DNA from: Trileptium ribeirensis
Taxonomy: Eukaryota; Nematoda; Enoplea; Enoplida; Thoracostomopsidae
Direction: 5' to 3'
NCBI GenBank assembly: GCA_030248225.1
Contig: JASANE010029426.1
Coordinates: 29,411-93,410 of the forward strand
Length of the DNA stretch: 64,000 bases
This document shows positions 1 to 12,400 of the stretch, one piece after another; within the stretch, counting starts at the first letter, position 1, and each line of letters opens with the position of its first letter. The notes beneath the pieces were generated by a model. That model did no database searches. It saw only the letters and a list, made by a program, of their open reading frames with translations, and was not told where the DNA came from. The position numbers and the translations under genes were made by a program.

Positions 1-13
1 AAAATTTTTAAAT

Positions 14-52
14 CAGCAATACGTAACTGAACGAAGAACAAACGTATTGCTG
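14..52. repeat. 11-bp inverted repeat (hairpin) beside the BEL/Pao fragment
   Basis: The arms CAGCAATACGT (14-24) and ACGTATTGCTG (42-52) are exact reverse complements around a 17-base loop. A nearly identical structure, same arm sequence with one change, occurs at 26542-26575 between two satellite arrays. The first lies about 10 bases beyond the point where the BEL/Pao reading frame breaks off. It may be a terminal hairpin of a mobile element; the class is unknown. Confidence 0.6.
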
Positions 53-68
53 TTTGTTTTATTTTACA

Positions 69-1040
69 TTAGGCATCGTAGACCGCTCTCAGTTTCGTAG
101 TTTTTCCCGGTCGAACGACACAGTGATGTGGGAGATAGTGTACGATAGTTCTATCGGGTTTTGTTGGAGCAATTTCAATGACGCCCTTTTCCGATTGGTC
201 TTGTATTGTACGATTGTACATGGTCATAGTTTGTGAATCCAGTCGCTTGATCAGGCTTTTCAATCGACCATATGCAATAGCAAAATATTCCGGCAATTCT
301 GGAGTATCCGACTTCCAAGGCCATCTTACTACATAGCGTTTCGCTTCATCGTCGTACACTATTGTTTGCGCAAACTTTGCTTCCGCCGTTACATAATTTT
401 CTGTTTGTGAAACCACCTTTATTCCAACATCCTCTAGACGCCACAGTCGCTCTAGACTGTCGTCCATAATCTCATTTTGATTATCTTGCGATATAGCAAA
501 AAGCACAGTTTCATCCACAGACTGCCTTTGAGGTGCCATGCTATTCGTTAAAGAACCACTGAGTACGTATCCAAGCTTTGTGTCTGTTAGCGCTAAATAC
601 TTATTCAGTCGGATTACTTCGGTCCCTACCAGTTGGTAATAGGCGTCCAAACCGATAATGACATCTAATTCCACTTCTGTGGACTGTTCTGTAATTGGAT
701 CTGCTAGATGCAGTTTGGTGAGTACTGGAAATTCGGTAGCCATAATCGCATGCTTGTCTACTAGACATGAAATTGGTTTTAGAGAAATAACAATTATTGA
801 TATTTCGCCGCCATTCGGCAACATTATGGTAATTTCGAATGCACCATATTTTGGGACACTACGTCTAATAGCCTGAATTCCTGCTAAACCTAGTAGTTCA
901 TCTCCTAGATGTTTAGCGCCGATACGGTTCAACACAGCATTCGCTGCAAAACTACGAGTTGATGCTGAGTCAAAAACGAGTCAGGCACTCCCTTCGCCGC
1001 TGGGCCTTTAAGCGTAGCAAGTGCTGTCGGCAGCACCACC
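69..1040 (-). pseudogene. BEL/Pao A16-type protease and N-terminal reverse transcriptase
   Basis: The segment begins with LPTALATLKG, the usual lead-in to the DUF1758 protease. A stop codon and frame change follow, then FDSASTRSF, where intact relatives carry D-S-G, so the active-site glycine is changed. The LDVIIGLDAYYQLVG motif later in the domain is diagnostic of the family. Past about residue 190 comes the start of the reverse transcriptase (RYVVRWPWKSDTPELP, then the H-x-V and LRAVYDA motifs). The frame ends with a stop immediately after VYDA, where related proteins continue into the palm domain. No polymerase activity is possible from this copy. Confidence 0.87.
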
Positions 1041-1043
1041 CTA

Positions 1044-1448
1044 TTAGATGTTCGATATCGTTTTTCTAATTTCGATTCTGAAATATAGGGAATCAGATGA
1101 GACGAATTCTTTAGCGCAAACATTAACACCAACTTGATTTTTGGTTTTCGACATATCAGGAAATTTTGTCGTACATAATACTCGATGATGAGATTGTTCA
1201 TCACCACAGAATCGACACTTAGCGTTTCTTATGCGACAAGAACTTTTACGATGTCCTTTTCGTAGACAAAGAAAGCAGGTATCAATTAATCTGGCTTTTC
1301 TGGCCGATTTTGTCGTATACGAATGACAATCGGAAGGGAAATGACCCATTACCTGACAAAAACAGCATGGGTATCGCGGCTGTGAATGATCTGATTGTTT
1401 ATCGGTTGATACAAGCGATGACGTTGATCTATATTGTTTGATTTTCAA
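1044..1448 (-). pseudogene. BEL/Pao zinc-knuckle (nucleocapsid-like) segment
   Basis: This frame carries two CCHC-like clusters. The first is CCFCQVMGHFPSDCHSY; the second is CFLCLRKGHRKSSC, followed by CRFCGDEQSHHRVLC. BEL/Pao polyproteins carry such RNA-binding knuckles between gag and the protease. The segment is in a different frame from the gag above and from the protease below, which shows a frameshift on each side. It is part of the same dead element. Confidence 0.83.
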
Positions 1449-1576
1449 ACCTTTTTATTCTCGGACATTCCAGATTTTTCCAGGCCATCATTCGTTGGCA
1501 ACGATCCCGTGGCATGTGCACCCAACTGTCGAGCAGTAATTTCATCCTTACGATATTTACGAAGATTCGACAGTTT

Positions 1577-2362
1577 CTATGGGCTACTACCATTGCGTCG
1601 ATGTAATTCAAAGCGAATGTATCGAGGAACCTTTGACAAGATGAAAGGAGTAAAAGCGAGGCCAAAAATGTCTTCTTCTAACCCGAGCGTAACGAGGTTG
1701 CGTATATGCGCTTCGCACTCGTCTGAAACCCGTTGTAATTCCGCGACATCGGTGGAGCATTCTTTCATCCAGATAAGGGCTTCCATATGAGCAAAAATGC
1801 TCCATTCTGGATTATCATATCGTTCTTTCAACGCTTCTAATACGGTATTGTACGTATTAGATGTCAGAGGATAACCTTCGACGATGCGTAGAGCTTCACC
1901 GGTTAGGTACGATTTTAAATACTGAAACTTCTGAATATCTGATAGCCTAGCTTTGTTATGGACGGCTACTTTAAAGCTGTCAAAAATTTCACGCCGTTTA
2001 AGTGAATCTCCGGAAAGCGGCGTAATTTGTAGCTTACGCAGTTTTGACACTTCCTCACCGTCGGCTTTCGTTGGTTCTCTGCAAGTGTCATCCGGTTCCA
2101 TCGATGGATGGTATTGCAACAGTTGATCGAGACGATATTCTGCAGATAAAACGCTATCTGCCAAATTCTCATCGCATTCAGCTGCTTCCTGTAGTATATC
2201 ATTTAACTCATCATCGCCAACACATTGCGCAATTGAGTTTATAAGTATTTGGAGCTTATTTCTGTGCTCTACTAATTTACCCTTGGACACTGATAATTTC
2301 AGTTTATTTACTGGTTTCTCTTCGATGAGTTCGGCTAGCTTGGTCGTCTCGGGGACAGCGTG
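1577..2362 (-). pseudogene. BEL/Pao gag (DUF1759 domain), 5' part of the element
   Basis: The open frame encodes about 260 residues. A charged N-terminal part is followed by the DUF1759 core: GDSLKRREIFDSFKVAVH, then FQYLKSYLTGEALRIVEGYP, then a stretch ending LKERYDNPE. In BEL/Pao elements this is the capsid-like part of gag. No in-frame ATG is present; a stop lies just upstream at about 2363-2368. After about residue 230 the frame changes to the one carrying the zinc knuckles, so the product is broken. The assignment rests on motif recognition by eye, but the DUF1759 core is distinctive. Confidence 0.85.
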
Positions 2363-2994
2363 TTACCTTGTTATGTTATATTGTTTTTTTCCAAATATTT
2401 AGCTGTTTGGATGAAGCTTCTCTTTCTATACCATCCGCTTTCTCTGACTATGACATTTTTATTCAACTTCTATATTTTACGTTAAATTGCGACATTGAAA
2501 AACAACGTAGAACTTGCCAACAATAATTACTCTCAGACGTTTACTGCAACTAAAACGCTTGTTGCAGTGTTGGTATTCTTTGAGTTACGTTCAGCCAGTG
2601 TTTTCAACGGTACGCAACTACAACTAAATCGCTAGTTGTAGAGTAAATGAAGATCGGTTTATGCTTACCTTAAACCTTCTTCAGATTATTTAAAGTCACC
2701 GGTAAGACACATTTTCCGAAGGACCATTTAAATAGCACGAAATTTATGCGGAAAAGCATGTCGATTGCCACAAATCACATATGAATAGCGAGGAAAATAC
2801 ATGCAGTGAGCTCATACAAATTATCGCTGAACTCTGTATAAAACCCAAGACTAAAGACACGTATCTGCAACGAATAAATTGCTAATACCGGTTATTGCTG
2901 AAGCTCTAAAATCCCAGTTAAGTAGTAGTATTTAAATTAGACTTTAATTCCAACCAAATATAATACATGTTTGCATATTTTTGCTTTGTTTCAG
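2363..2994. other. Non-coding, probably filamin intron
   Basis: No coding signal, RNA gene or repeat stands out. The stretch ends in a good 3' splice site (TTTGTTTCAG) for the first filamin exon. An LTR of the BEL/Pao element could lie here, but I found no matching pair. Confidence 0.4.
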
Positions 2995-4872
2995 ACAAGT
3001 ACGATGAACTCACAGTCGATATTCGTGGTCCTGATAACGAAAAGATCCCAGTTGACGTCTCGCATAAAAAGACGCAAGAACCAATGGTTATATTTACACC
3101 GCGTCATGAAGGTTAGTTCTCATAAGTGTCCACCATTTGGGACATATAGGATATAATTCGTTCATTGTCGAAATTTGGGCATTCAAGAACAGTTTTAAGA
3201 ATTTAAATCACCATTTTTGGTTCCTGTATACCGAAATATTTGGCCTTTCCTAATTAAAGGTATTTTTTAATTCACAAAATATGCATATGTTCTCAATATT
3301 TGTTTGTTTTACGAATTACCGGAATGAAATTGTCTCCGAGTCAGACTAAAAGCAAATGTTTATTGAATGTTGAATAGCCTTGCTAAATGTTACCTCGGTT
3401 GTGCGCCTTCTTGACAATGTTATATACAGAAAACGGGATTCTGACACTATTGGACGCAATTATTGTTTAGTTTAGGCAACAAACACTGTCGCTAGGCTAA
3501 TGGCATCGAACGTCATTTTAGTCCAGGACGTTATAGAATATTTGATCATTTCAGGCAACTACAACATCCGTCTTTATCACTACGGCTACCCGGTCCCTGG
3601 GACACCGATAACTGCTCAATGTGTCCGTCCGGGATCATCCAATCTGGGTCACCAGCGTCTTGTTGGTCGAGGCGTTGAAGGTTCTTACGACGACGAAACT
3701 ACATACGACGACGATGAAGATGAGCGAGAAAGCAGCCTGAGTAAGTTGATTTTTTATTAATATATTTCTGTGAAAGCTTTCCATTTGGCTCGTCACCCGA
3801 CTACTCTAGGTATTCCAATATAAATCAATAGTTATCCTAATTTTTGAGTTACCGGCTAATCTTGCGATTGGATTGTACCCTTCAGCATTATACGAAATAC
3901 ATATTTATTCATGCCGGAAATGGTAAGTCTAAATTTCGACTGAATTTCGACCCGATGAACTAATCAAGATGTCGTGGGGCGTGGGTTTGGCCCTGCTTTG
4001 TAAGGTTCTTTAAAAGACTGAGCCGCACCTCTTATTTAGTGCAGTAGCTAATTATTCTTTTATTTCTAGTCGAACACAGATAAATCATGCACATGTTTTG
4101 TACTTAACAGTTTACGAACAGAAATAATAGCATATCCGTTGAACCGAAAACAAATTTGCAAACAGTTCATGAAAAATTGTATATGTAACGGTTCCATTTT
4201 ATTATTATTTTATTATTATTTCCATATTATTTTTATTATTTATTATTGATTATTTATTATTATTATTATGTCATAAATAATTCAATTGTCTTTTTTTGTT
4301 GTTGTTTCAGGAGAATCAATTTCACATAAGAAAATGAGCCGAAAGCTAGAATCTGAATCTGATCGCGAAACATTGCATGAAGACGGTGGTGGTAAGTATG
4401 ATTTTGTAAATTTCATTTCCTGAACTAAAATTTAAATTAATTTAAAATAAAAATATATATAAAAAAATTAAAATTCTTAAATCAGAAACTTTTATTCTTT
4501 TACTTTCTGTTTATATAAATTGTTACGAAACCATATATCTCAAATATACATGCATCGTGCTTACGGGGGGAACACGAGCCCCACCCCACCCCCCAATCGA
4601 CCAAGCCGCGCAGAAAATTTTGGCAAAAAAACGATGGAAAATTGGGATAAACCCAAGGGACGTTACCAAAAACGGGGCAAAAATTGGCAAAAAATAAAAA
4701 AATTTTGAATCCCAAAATTTTTTACAAAGTTATCAACCCCTGCCGAAACACCCGCTGTCCTATCAAGTTTCGTACCTTGAAGATGTACCATAGTACACCA
4801 GCAAGACACAAGACAATGTCACAGCCGTTTTCAGAACTTATCAATACGGCAGAAACTTTTATTTATTCTAAT

Positions 4873-4911
<39 letters not shown>

Positions 4912-5800
4912 TTTCAATTATATTTATTTGATGAGAACGGGGCTATCGTTGGGATTATTTATCTATAAGTGACATTTATTAAGAAAATTTACATTGCGAT
5001 TACAAAAAAACCTGCAATAGTTGCTGTTTGGGTTTCCTGTTTTAATCGAGATAAAACCAATACATGGGTGTTGAAAACTGCGCGGAAAACAGATTTAGTC
5101 GGGTGGCACAAAAACTGATTTAGTCGGGTGGCACAAAAACTGAAACTCAGGTCATTTCGCAAACCATTTGGCAGAAAACATCAACTCAATAGTAAAACTT
5201 CAAAAATTCGAATTGCAGACACACATATATACGATAAATTTTTGATGGATAAATTTTTATAAAATATTGGCCGCCAACTTATACTTTATATATTTCGGTA
5301 TATCGTATAAACTATATCGGTTAGTGGGGTTAGTCCCATTTTGTATCCGCAGTTGGGTATATGTTGCGGGTTAATAAAACAACTGCAGGGGTGATCTTGG
5401 CAAGTTTGCTTTAATTTTTTATTTTTGTAGACACAACATAATACTTAGTGATCATAGGATGTGATTGATTTTTTTAGAAACCCAACGCGATCTCTTGTCA
5501 TTAATCTACAATTTGCTTAGGAAACCAATAGGTAAAGTATATGTAATTGGAAGTGCTTCATTTCAGATTACTATGAAAAAGAACGAAACGAAACATCGAT
5601 GATAACAGCGACAACATATCGTGGGACCGATGACGCGCCGGAAGACGTTGGATCCGATACCCAGTCGGATATCACGGGAACGGAAGGCGAGCTGGTTGTC
5701 AAAGATCCTACACATATCCTTATTCGCGGCGATGGACTCCGGCGTGCTCAAACTAATTCCGAAGCCGAATTTATTATCGATGGATCGAGAGCTGAATCAG
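2995..5800 (+). CDS. Filamin, four internal exons (partial gene)
   Basis: Exons 2995-3111, 3555-3740, 4311-4391 and 5567-5800 all join in the same phase (each begins with two bases completing a codon and ends with one spare base), with canonical GT and AG borders. Filamins are actin cross-linkers built of immunoglobulin-like repeats. The first exon and the start of the second give the second half of one repeat: LTVDIRGPDNEKIPVDV, then VIFTPRHEGNYNIRLYHYGY and PVPGTP. An acidic linker of roughly 110 residues follows (YDDETTYDDDEDERESS and a Ser/Glu/Asp-rich stretch). The last exon opens a new repeat (HILIRGDGLRRAQ, then AEFIIDGS). By comparison with vertebrate filamins this resembles the hinge before the final, dimerising repeat, but here the hinge is much longer. 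The amino-terminal calponin domains lie outside the window. I could not find the exon that would complete the last repeat, so the gene either continues after a long intron or is broken here. Confidence 0.85.
4197..4270. repeat. TTA-rich microsatellite in a filamin intron
   Basis: This is an imperfect run of ATT/TTA triplets, with no coding potential. Confidence 0.8.
4866..4915. repeat. (ATTT)n microsatellite in a filamin intron
   Basis: About ten consecutive ATTT units. The open frame across it (poly LFIY) is an artefact of the repeat. Confidence 0.92.
5092..5141. repeat. 25-bp unit in two tandem copies
   Basis: The phrase GATTTAGTCGGGTGGCACAA plus five more bases is present twice in direct succession, without differences that I can see. 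Confidence 0.85.
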
Positions 5801-7567
5801 GTTTGCGTTGCAGTCGTTCGCTCTTGTTGCTGTCCTATAATAGTTCATGAGTAGTTGGGAAGCGATCTGGATTTGATCCTGGAATGCATTGGCTGACCTA
5901 GATTACGGATATCACCACCTATTCAAGCAACTAGAAAAATACTTACCCTAAAGCCAGGCTGCGAAATGTTTTCCAACCTACTCCAAAAGATTTCTTTGCG
6001 ATAGTTTCGCCGATATACTATACATTTGAATCATCGGTTTACACTCAAAGCTACCTATTAAGCATCAAACAGATATAAGCCGAAACACATATAAACAGTA
6101 ATCCAGAAGCTTCTGTGGAGTTTATAGATAGATACCCGAATTGTGGGAACGTAAACTCCATATCCTTCTGGAAATAAAAATATAAAAGTAAATTATAAAT
6201 ATATATAATATATAATAAATAATAATATATAAATATAAATAAATAATATATAAAATATATATAATAATATATAATAATATATAAATAAATAAATAATAAT
6301 AAATATATATAAATATGAAATATATATAAAGTATAAAATTATGGCAATGCTTCAATGGCTATAAAGCGGAGTAATATTTTAGCAAAAGATATATAACCGT
6401 TTACCTCTCAAGGCCCGCAGGAAGGAAAAGCATTTGCAACTTCTCAATTCACGTTCTCATGGACCAAACTGGGCTGCTAATCATTGATTAATTCTAATAA
6501 TTCTCAAAGCGAGGGAAAACGGACCGAGTGTGGCTACTGTGCCCGCATTGACGATATTTTTGTCATTCCAAATTCAGGTTCCGAAGACCGCCCATAGTTG
6601 TATGATAGCAATTATACACCGGCAATACTTCATTGATAATGCTACGGTCATTTTAGTCATATATCAAAATCGAAAAAATCTTTAATTTCTTCTTCCAATG
6701 ACCAAAAAGAAAAACATTTTTGAAGTTTTTAAATCATAAATTTTAACGAAAAGTGATTCTTAAAAAGTGATTTTTCGTAGTAGGGCCCCTAAGACTTGCC
6801 TTATTTAATGCAATAAAATGCAATTACAATTGCATTTGTCATATATAGCAACCCTGAAAACCTATAGACACATTGGATTATGTTGGAAGTGGCGAAATTT
6901 GGTGCCAAGATTTACCAAGTTTTTGCTCCAGCACCATACCGCAGTTTTATTAACGCAGACTGTATGTGGTTAAAATAATGAAACAAACGCGTTTCACGGG
7001 TTAACTAACCCTGTAATATCGTCGCTCAAACTCAACAAACAAAAAACTTTATTTACAAATATTTTGAAATTTTCATGTTTTGGGGCTATTATTAATATTA
7101 CTAAACTTTGGCTCGCAGCTCGAAAACGGTAACTTCTGTCAAAAAATGCGGAACAGCAAAGTTGTAGCTCTCGATGAGTGGATTCTGGCCGATTTCCGCC
7201 ATTTTCGCTTCAAAGTCTATATTTTCAGATATAATCGCGAAACATAGACACCTGAATGCCCAAATTTATAAAAACTGATTCTTTGGTGCCCATTTTGACC
7301 CGGAAGACGTGGTTGGCGAGCTTAGCATCTAATGAAAGGATACAAATAGACTGAATCTGTGAACAAATAAAATATTTGAGAAGATCCATTTATTTGGTGA
7401 TGTGTTCTAATATCCACAGACGGACAAAACATATATTTTTACGATTATTGCCGTTAACAAAGCTATTTAAGGAAAACGGTGCGAGCGACAGCGCCTACGA
7501 TACTACAGCAAATACAAAAACATCGTATCAAATTTATAATCTATCATCTATCTGTTCTATAATATTA
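5801..7567. other. Non-coding, AT-rich
   Basis: I see no gene. 6176-6340 is a low-complexity TATA/AATA tract. The remainder has no recognisable element. If filamin continues, this is intron. Confidence 0.5.
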
Positions 7568-7750
7568 TTACCGTTGGTGTATGCAGACATTAATTCGGCA
7601 TAAAACTATGATCCCATTTTGAGCTTTACGGCAAATATTAACGTGGGCACTATAACATAGCGGAGTATGTATGGAAAATTCCCATCGACTCGCAGAAAAT
7701 ACCTACCAAACAACATAAATTTTCATTTATTACAGAATAAATTTATCCCA
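7568..7750. repeat. Dispersed repeat, family shared with 49709-49920
   Basis: The segment from TTACCGTTGG to the AATTTATCC motif matches 49709-49920 in the same orientation. Both share the phrases GGCAAATATTAACG, CTACCAAAC and TTTTCATTT. No terminal repeats or coding potential were found, so the class is unknown. Confidence 0.7.
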
Positions 7751-8214
7751 ACATTGTTTATCCTGTTGCCAAGCTGTGATACGCAAATTGGTGTCCGACT
7801 GAGGATGCCTATTACAGTCAATACATGAATAACAATGACAATGCCCACGTTCGGATGTGAGTGGGTCCGAAGGAGCTATGGCATAACGACCGCTCCACAC
7901 TGTGGCCTGAGCGGTCCACGTATTTGCTCACTTATGGCAGATATTTTACTATAGGAACATGGCAGTGTCGCAATATTCGCCGACGCTTCCTTAGTAGTTG
8001 TGTTGACAGTATACAGCATACCAGCTTTAAACGTGCATACTTTCTAGATATATTGAGATTTTCAAAACACTAACAACACATTTAAATAATACATTAGCTA
8101 CAGACAGTGTCCGTTACTATTAATTCACAAAACAACACTAAATGGTAGCTAAGCGCATGTACAACTAAGTGTATGTACTTTGCCCTCATTAAAATATTTA
8201 GGGCTTGGGTGTGA

Positions 8215-8292
8215 CCCTGAGGTAGGATCGTAGGTACAGGAGAACAGAAGTTCCAAACAGTGGCAACATTGTAACATGATCGCCGTATAATG
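8215..8292. mobile_element. Decayed right end of a TGCGGCGTT-type MITE
   Basis: GTTCCAAACAGTGGCAACAT and the following TTGTAACATGATCGCCGTATAA match the right terminus of the MITE family whose intact copies lie at 35972-36511 and 52331-53818. No clear left terminus was found. Confidence 0.45.
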
Positions 8293-8663
8293 CAGGCACA
8301 GAACAATGGACATACGTTATCCGGTCGGTATTGAGGCAGACATCATTAATTTACAAATAAGAATTGATGGTATGATCTTCATAATAGTAGAATTTTATGA
8401 AATTACTATCTGTCGGTTTCTAAAGTCTTCATAAATTTCCTTCATAAATTAATATCTCTATTTTTGGTGTCTCTAGACGTAAATTTCAAATAAGTTGATT
8501 TTTTAGTCTGAAAAAAGCAAAATCATCATAGTACATTTTTAAGTTTGTGTATAAAAAAAGTACGGGTGAATGTCCTACTCTAATGGAAAAGATGTGTCGT
8601 ATAAATATTGCTAAGATACTGCGCAGCGCTAAAGGCTTGGTTCCACGGTTACGCCGGTTAACC

Positions 8664-9378
8664 TAAAGACATGTTCACACGCTCAAACTTTTTGCTCAAG
8701 TTTTAATCAAAATTAGAGGATAAAATTTAATTTAATTTTATTTAGGTTTTAATCAAATTGAATTGAGATCAAATTTTGATCAAAGTTTGAAAGCATCTTT
8801 TTTCATTTTTGGTAAGGCTTAAACGTGTGAACAATTTCAAACTTCTCAAGGACATTCCTGTAGCCAACCATCGATAAGATGTCATACCTGAAAAAGTTTG
8901 CACTCATATTTTTATCTCAAATTTTGAAACATCGCAACTTACCATTAAAAATTAACGTCAAATTTTGATCAAAATTTGACATAATTTTGAGATCAAATTT
9001 TTAACTAAAATTGTCGCGCCACGGGATGGGTTAAGGTACGTTATATTGAATAAATGAAATAAATTTATTGTGAATGACGCCAGTTATAATGAAGGTCGCC
9101 TAACCATTTTTGAACCCTGAGACGTCTCTCTGAACTACGACTAGACCTTAGTAAAATCAGAAAATCATTTATTTTGAACATAAACACTAATCCAACAAGA
9201 TTGAAAAAACCGAGAAGAAGCAGTGAACGAAAAACATAATCGCAAACACACATATGCAACGTAGCTACAGTTCACGATATGCAAAACACCGTGCATATCA
9301 CGATAATAAAACGGGGCTGGTGACGTGTCACCACAAAAATCTCAGCAAAAAATTTGAGCGTGTGAACACGCCTTAAGC
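8664..9378. mobile_element. Foldback MITE with GGCGTGTTCACACGCTC termini
   Basis: The left end (CATGTTCACACGCTCAAACT, then TTTTGCTCA) and the right end (TTGAGCGTGTGAACACGCC, then TTAA) are inverted copies. The interior is rich in CAAATTTTGATCAAAATTTG-type palindromes. Related copies are at 20306-20392 and 21775-22054. The right border, and both borders of the short copy, abut TTAA, which suggests a TTAA target site. No transposase is encoded. Confidence 0.8.
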
Positions 9379-9454
9379 TAATATTTAATAATTAACACAA
9401 AAGAGATTAAATGTTTGATATCCGAAGTTTTGCGCAAAATTTTTTAAGCCTTAC

Positions 9455-12400
9455 CTTCTGAAATGTCTTTTGAATACGCTTTTTGTCGGCTTCAGATCGC
9501 GATATTTCGATTAGTTTTTCTTCTTTTGGTGTTTGAAATTCTTCAGCTCCTTTTTCGAATCGATTAAGGGCGTTCGTAAGTTTTTCTTTGCCTAAAATAT
9601 AAACAAAAAAATTGTGATTTAAGTACTAATCGGTATTTGCACAAAGTCACGAATTTGCCATTCAATGCTCTTCTGAATGAAACAATTTCAGCTTTAAACA
9701 AATTATGATAACTGCATTGTGTTTTTTTACAATTTCATACGAAATTGTAAAAAAATATAAAATAGTTTTACAAAATGTAGTAAATTGAAAACAAATGTTT
9801 GTTTTAAACTTACCGGCACCTTTGAGGCGATCAACCTCAGCTGCATGTTGTTTTTCGAGCTTCTCTTTGTTACTTCTTTCCATTTCCTCATCGATGTGTT
9901 CGAATTTGTTCAAGAAGCTCGAATACTTTTCCTGAACACAAAGAACTACTATATAATAGCAATAACAATAAATCTTGGAGCCGGGGGCATACCCTGGATA
10001 TTTACCAATTGAAATAGATGCTGTGCTGAGACAGTTGGGTTTAATTTCGGATATTTCTTTTAGATCATATTCTCTTATTGGTCGAAAACTGTCAAGTTTG
10101 CCGAAATATCGTTTATTTTAGGTAATTAGACAATTATATAGTTTAGATTAATAGTAATTTTAGATAATGATTAGTTAATAAATTTAGATCAATTAGAAGA
10201 GAATTTAGCTTTTAGTTAATAATTTTAGATAATTAGACAGTTAGACTTAGCTTGTCGACTTAAAATAAATTATATTTTATAAATTTTAACTAGCTACATA
10301 ATTCACAAATGCACTTGACTGTTGTATCAGACTATATATAATACAGAGAAGGCGTTATAAGTTCCATTTTACGATAAAAACAAACATCTGAACCATATAA
10401 AAACTACTATGAGATAATAATTTGCTTCACGGGTCATACCCATATATCCTTCTTTATATCGATTAAAAGATTGGTCAAGTTGTCTCATCTAATATTGGAC
10501 TCAAATACATCGTTACGACTTTACTGCTTCCTAAGCTAAAAATTTGAAACTTCTTAATATAGCTTCCAGAATGAGGACACGGGGAACTTTTAAGATATAC
10601 ATATAGTTTTTAATTCAGAAGATTTGTTAGGGTAGCATCCATTTTTCAAATTTTAGAACAGAATCTAATATTAAGAACCCTATTGAGATCTATAATGGAG
10701 TTTACAATTTAGCTTTGACAAACTTATCGACAGGAGTGGAGCATGTTATTAGAAGGCTAGTACGGTCCAGACTTTGGAGGGCTACTACGGAAAAATAATT
10801 GGGTCAGGGATTTCATGGCAGCTTCTTTTAGTTCAAAACGGGCCTCACCCATTGCTTCCGTCTCAAATTTTACAACGCCGTTGCATACCAACCAGTCAAT
10901 ATGTTTCGATTTCTTTAATCTGCGAATCCTTGTATCATTTCGAAAACGGAAACCGAAAACGGAAAACGGAAATTTTCTTTCTTTTTTAACTTAAGAACCT
11001 TTTCTATGTATAAAAGTTTTTCAAATTCGTGGTGATTAAGTTTCCATTTTGTGGGGTTTAAAATCAACTCCACTATAAATTTTTTAAGTAGTGGGTCAAT
11101 ATAATTTTTTTAATACTTTGCGAAATTTTCCTGCACAAAAATTCAAGACTACGATTGGAATTAACCATATCGCACGGTCGAATGAATTTTTGTATCGACC
11201 AATGTTTGACAAATGTTGTTCCGGAGATAGGACTTGAACCCAGATTATTGCAATTATTGCAATTATTGCAATTATTGCAATTATTTCCAATCGACTGTGG
11301 GAAACTACTGAGCTAATTGGGAGCTGTTGATTACTTATTTAAGGGACCTACTAATACGAGCGTATAACAATGCTCTAAGAAACATACGTTATACGGCAAA
11401 CTCAGTTAATGCAACGGTTTACAGGCTGGTATGATTTGAGATAAATGAGCTTTAGAAGGTGCAAAATTCAAAAAACAAATTTGTAATAACAATTTTATAG
11501 TGATATGTTAAACGGTATATACATGATGTAATATTAATAACATATATCTAATATTTCTCTGTTTTTAATTTATTATTAACTTTTTAAAATATAGTTGTTT
11601 ACTAAAATGTTTTAACGACACGTATCATTGCCATCTGCGGTGAATTGGGAATGCATAATCAAATACAAACCTTATCAACAAGGGTCAACTTTTCACGTGG
11701 CTTCACCGGTTCCGACTGATCTTGTGGCTTTTCGAAATTCGATGTAATATTTGATAAGCTTTCTTTTCCGAGGCCTTCGATGGTTTCTAAAAAACAAATA
11801 GAAAACGTGTATAAAGCTAAAGAACCAAACTTTGGGTCTTTACAAACATAAATATTAGTAATATAGTTTTTTTTGGCTTAAAAACGCTTATCCATTACGG
11901 CATAACTAGAAATTGGCTTCTAAAGCTTATTCCATTATTTTAAGTGCAACTCCACCGGCTAAGTGATTCCTTATTACTCTACTAATCAAAATAATACATC
12001 CTAGAAACGCGATTTGTTGAACACTGAATTTTGTCTATTTCGCACGTTTATTTGCGTTCATCAAATGATATGTAGATTTCAATTTATGTTGAAAATTAAA
12101 ACGAACACGAAACATGAATTGCTGTACTGAGTGAACCCGGTGAGTTTATTGCGTGAGCTGAGTTATATTGCGAAGCTAGTTTTGTCAAAACCCGCTCCTT
12201 CTGTACTAATCAAAAGAAATATTCCAAAAACTTGGCCTACTTATAAAATTTGCAAAAATAGGGATATTGCACTGTTACTAGTTTCGAAGTAATCATTTGT
12301 ATTTAAGGTCGGAAGATAGAGACTAAAATTTCTGAGTATGTACGTGGACTCAGGTTTGACGCAAATTGTAAAATGTTGTCACAAATTAATTAATTAATTA

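Larger units (their letters stand above)
63..2362 (-). mobile_element. BEL/Pao LTR retrotransposon fragment, degenerate
   Basis: Read on the minus strand, the order is a gag with a DUF1759-type domain, two CCHC-like zinc knuckles, an A16-type aspartic protease (DUF1758) and the first part of a reverse transcriptase. That order is typical of BEL/Pao elements. The coding region is split among at least three frames, so it is a pseudo-element. It stops in the early reverse transcriptase, at about 69, before the catalytic YXDD box. RNase H and integrase are absent, and I could not identify LTRs. At the gag end the open frame runs up to about 2362 with no ATG, so the natural start is lost too. It lies upstream of the filamin exons on the opposite strand, probably within a filamin intron. 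Confidence 0.88.

Noticed and set aside
11221..11322. Functional tRNA gene on the minus strand
   Set aside because: The A and B boxes are good, but the acceptor arms do not pair and the anticodon arm is replaced by a microsatellite; it is better explained as a SINE.
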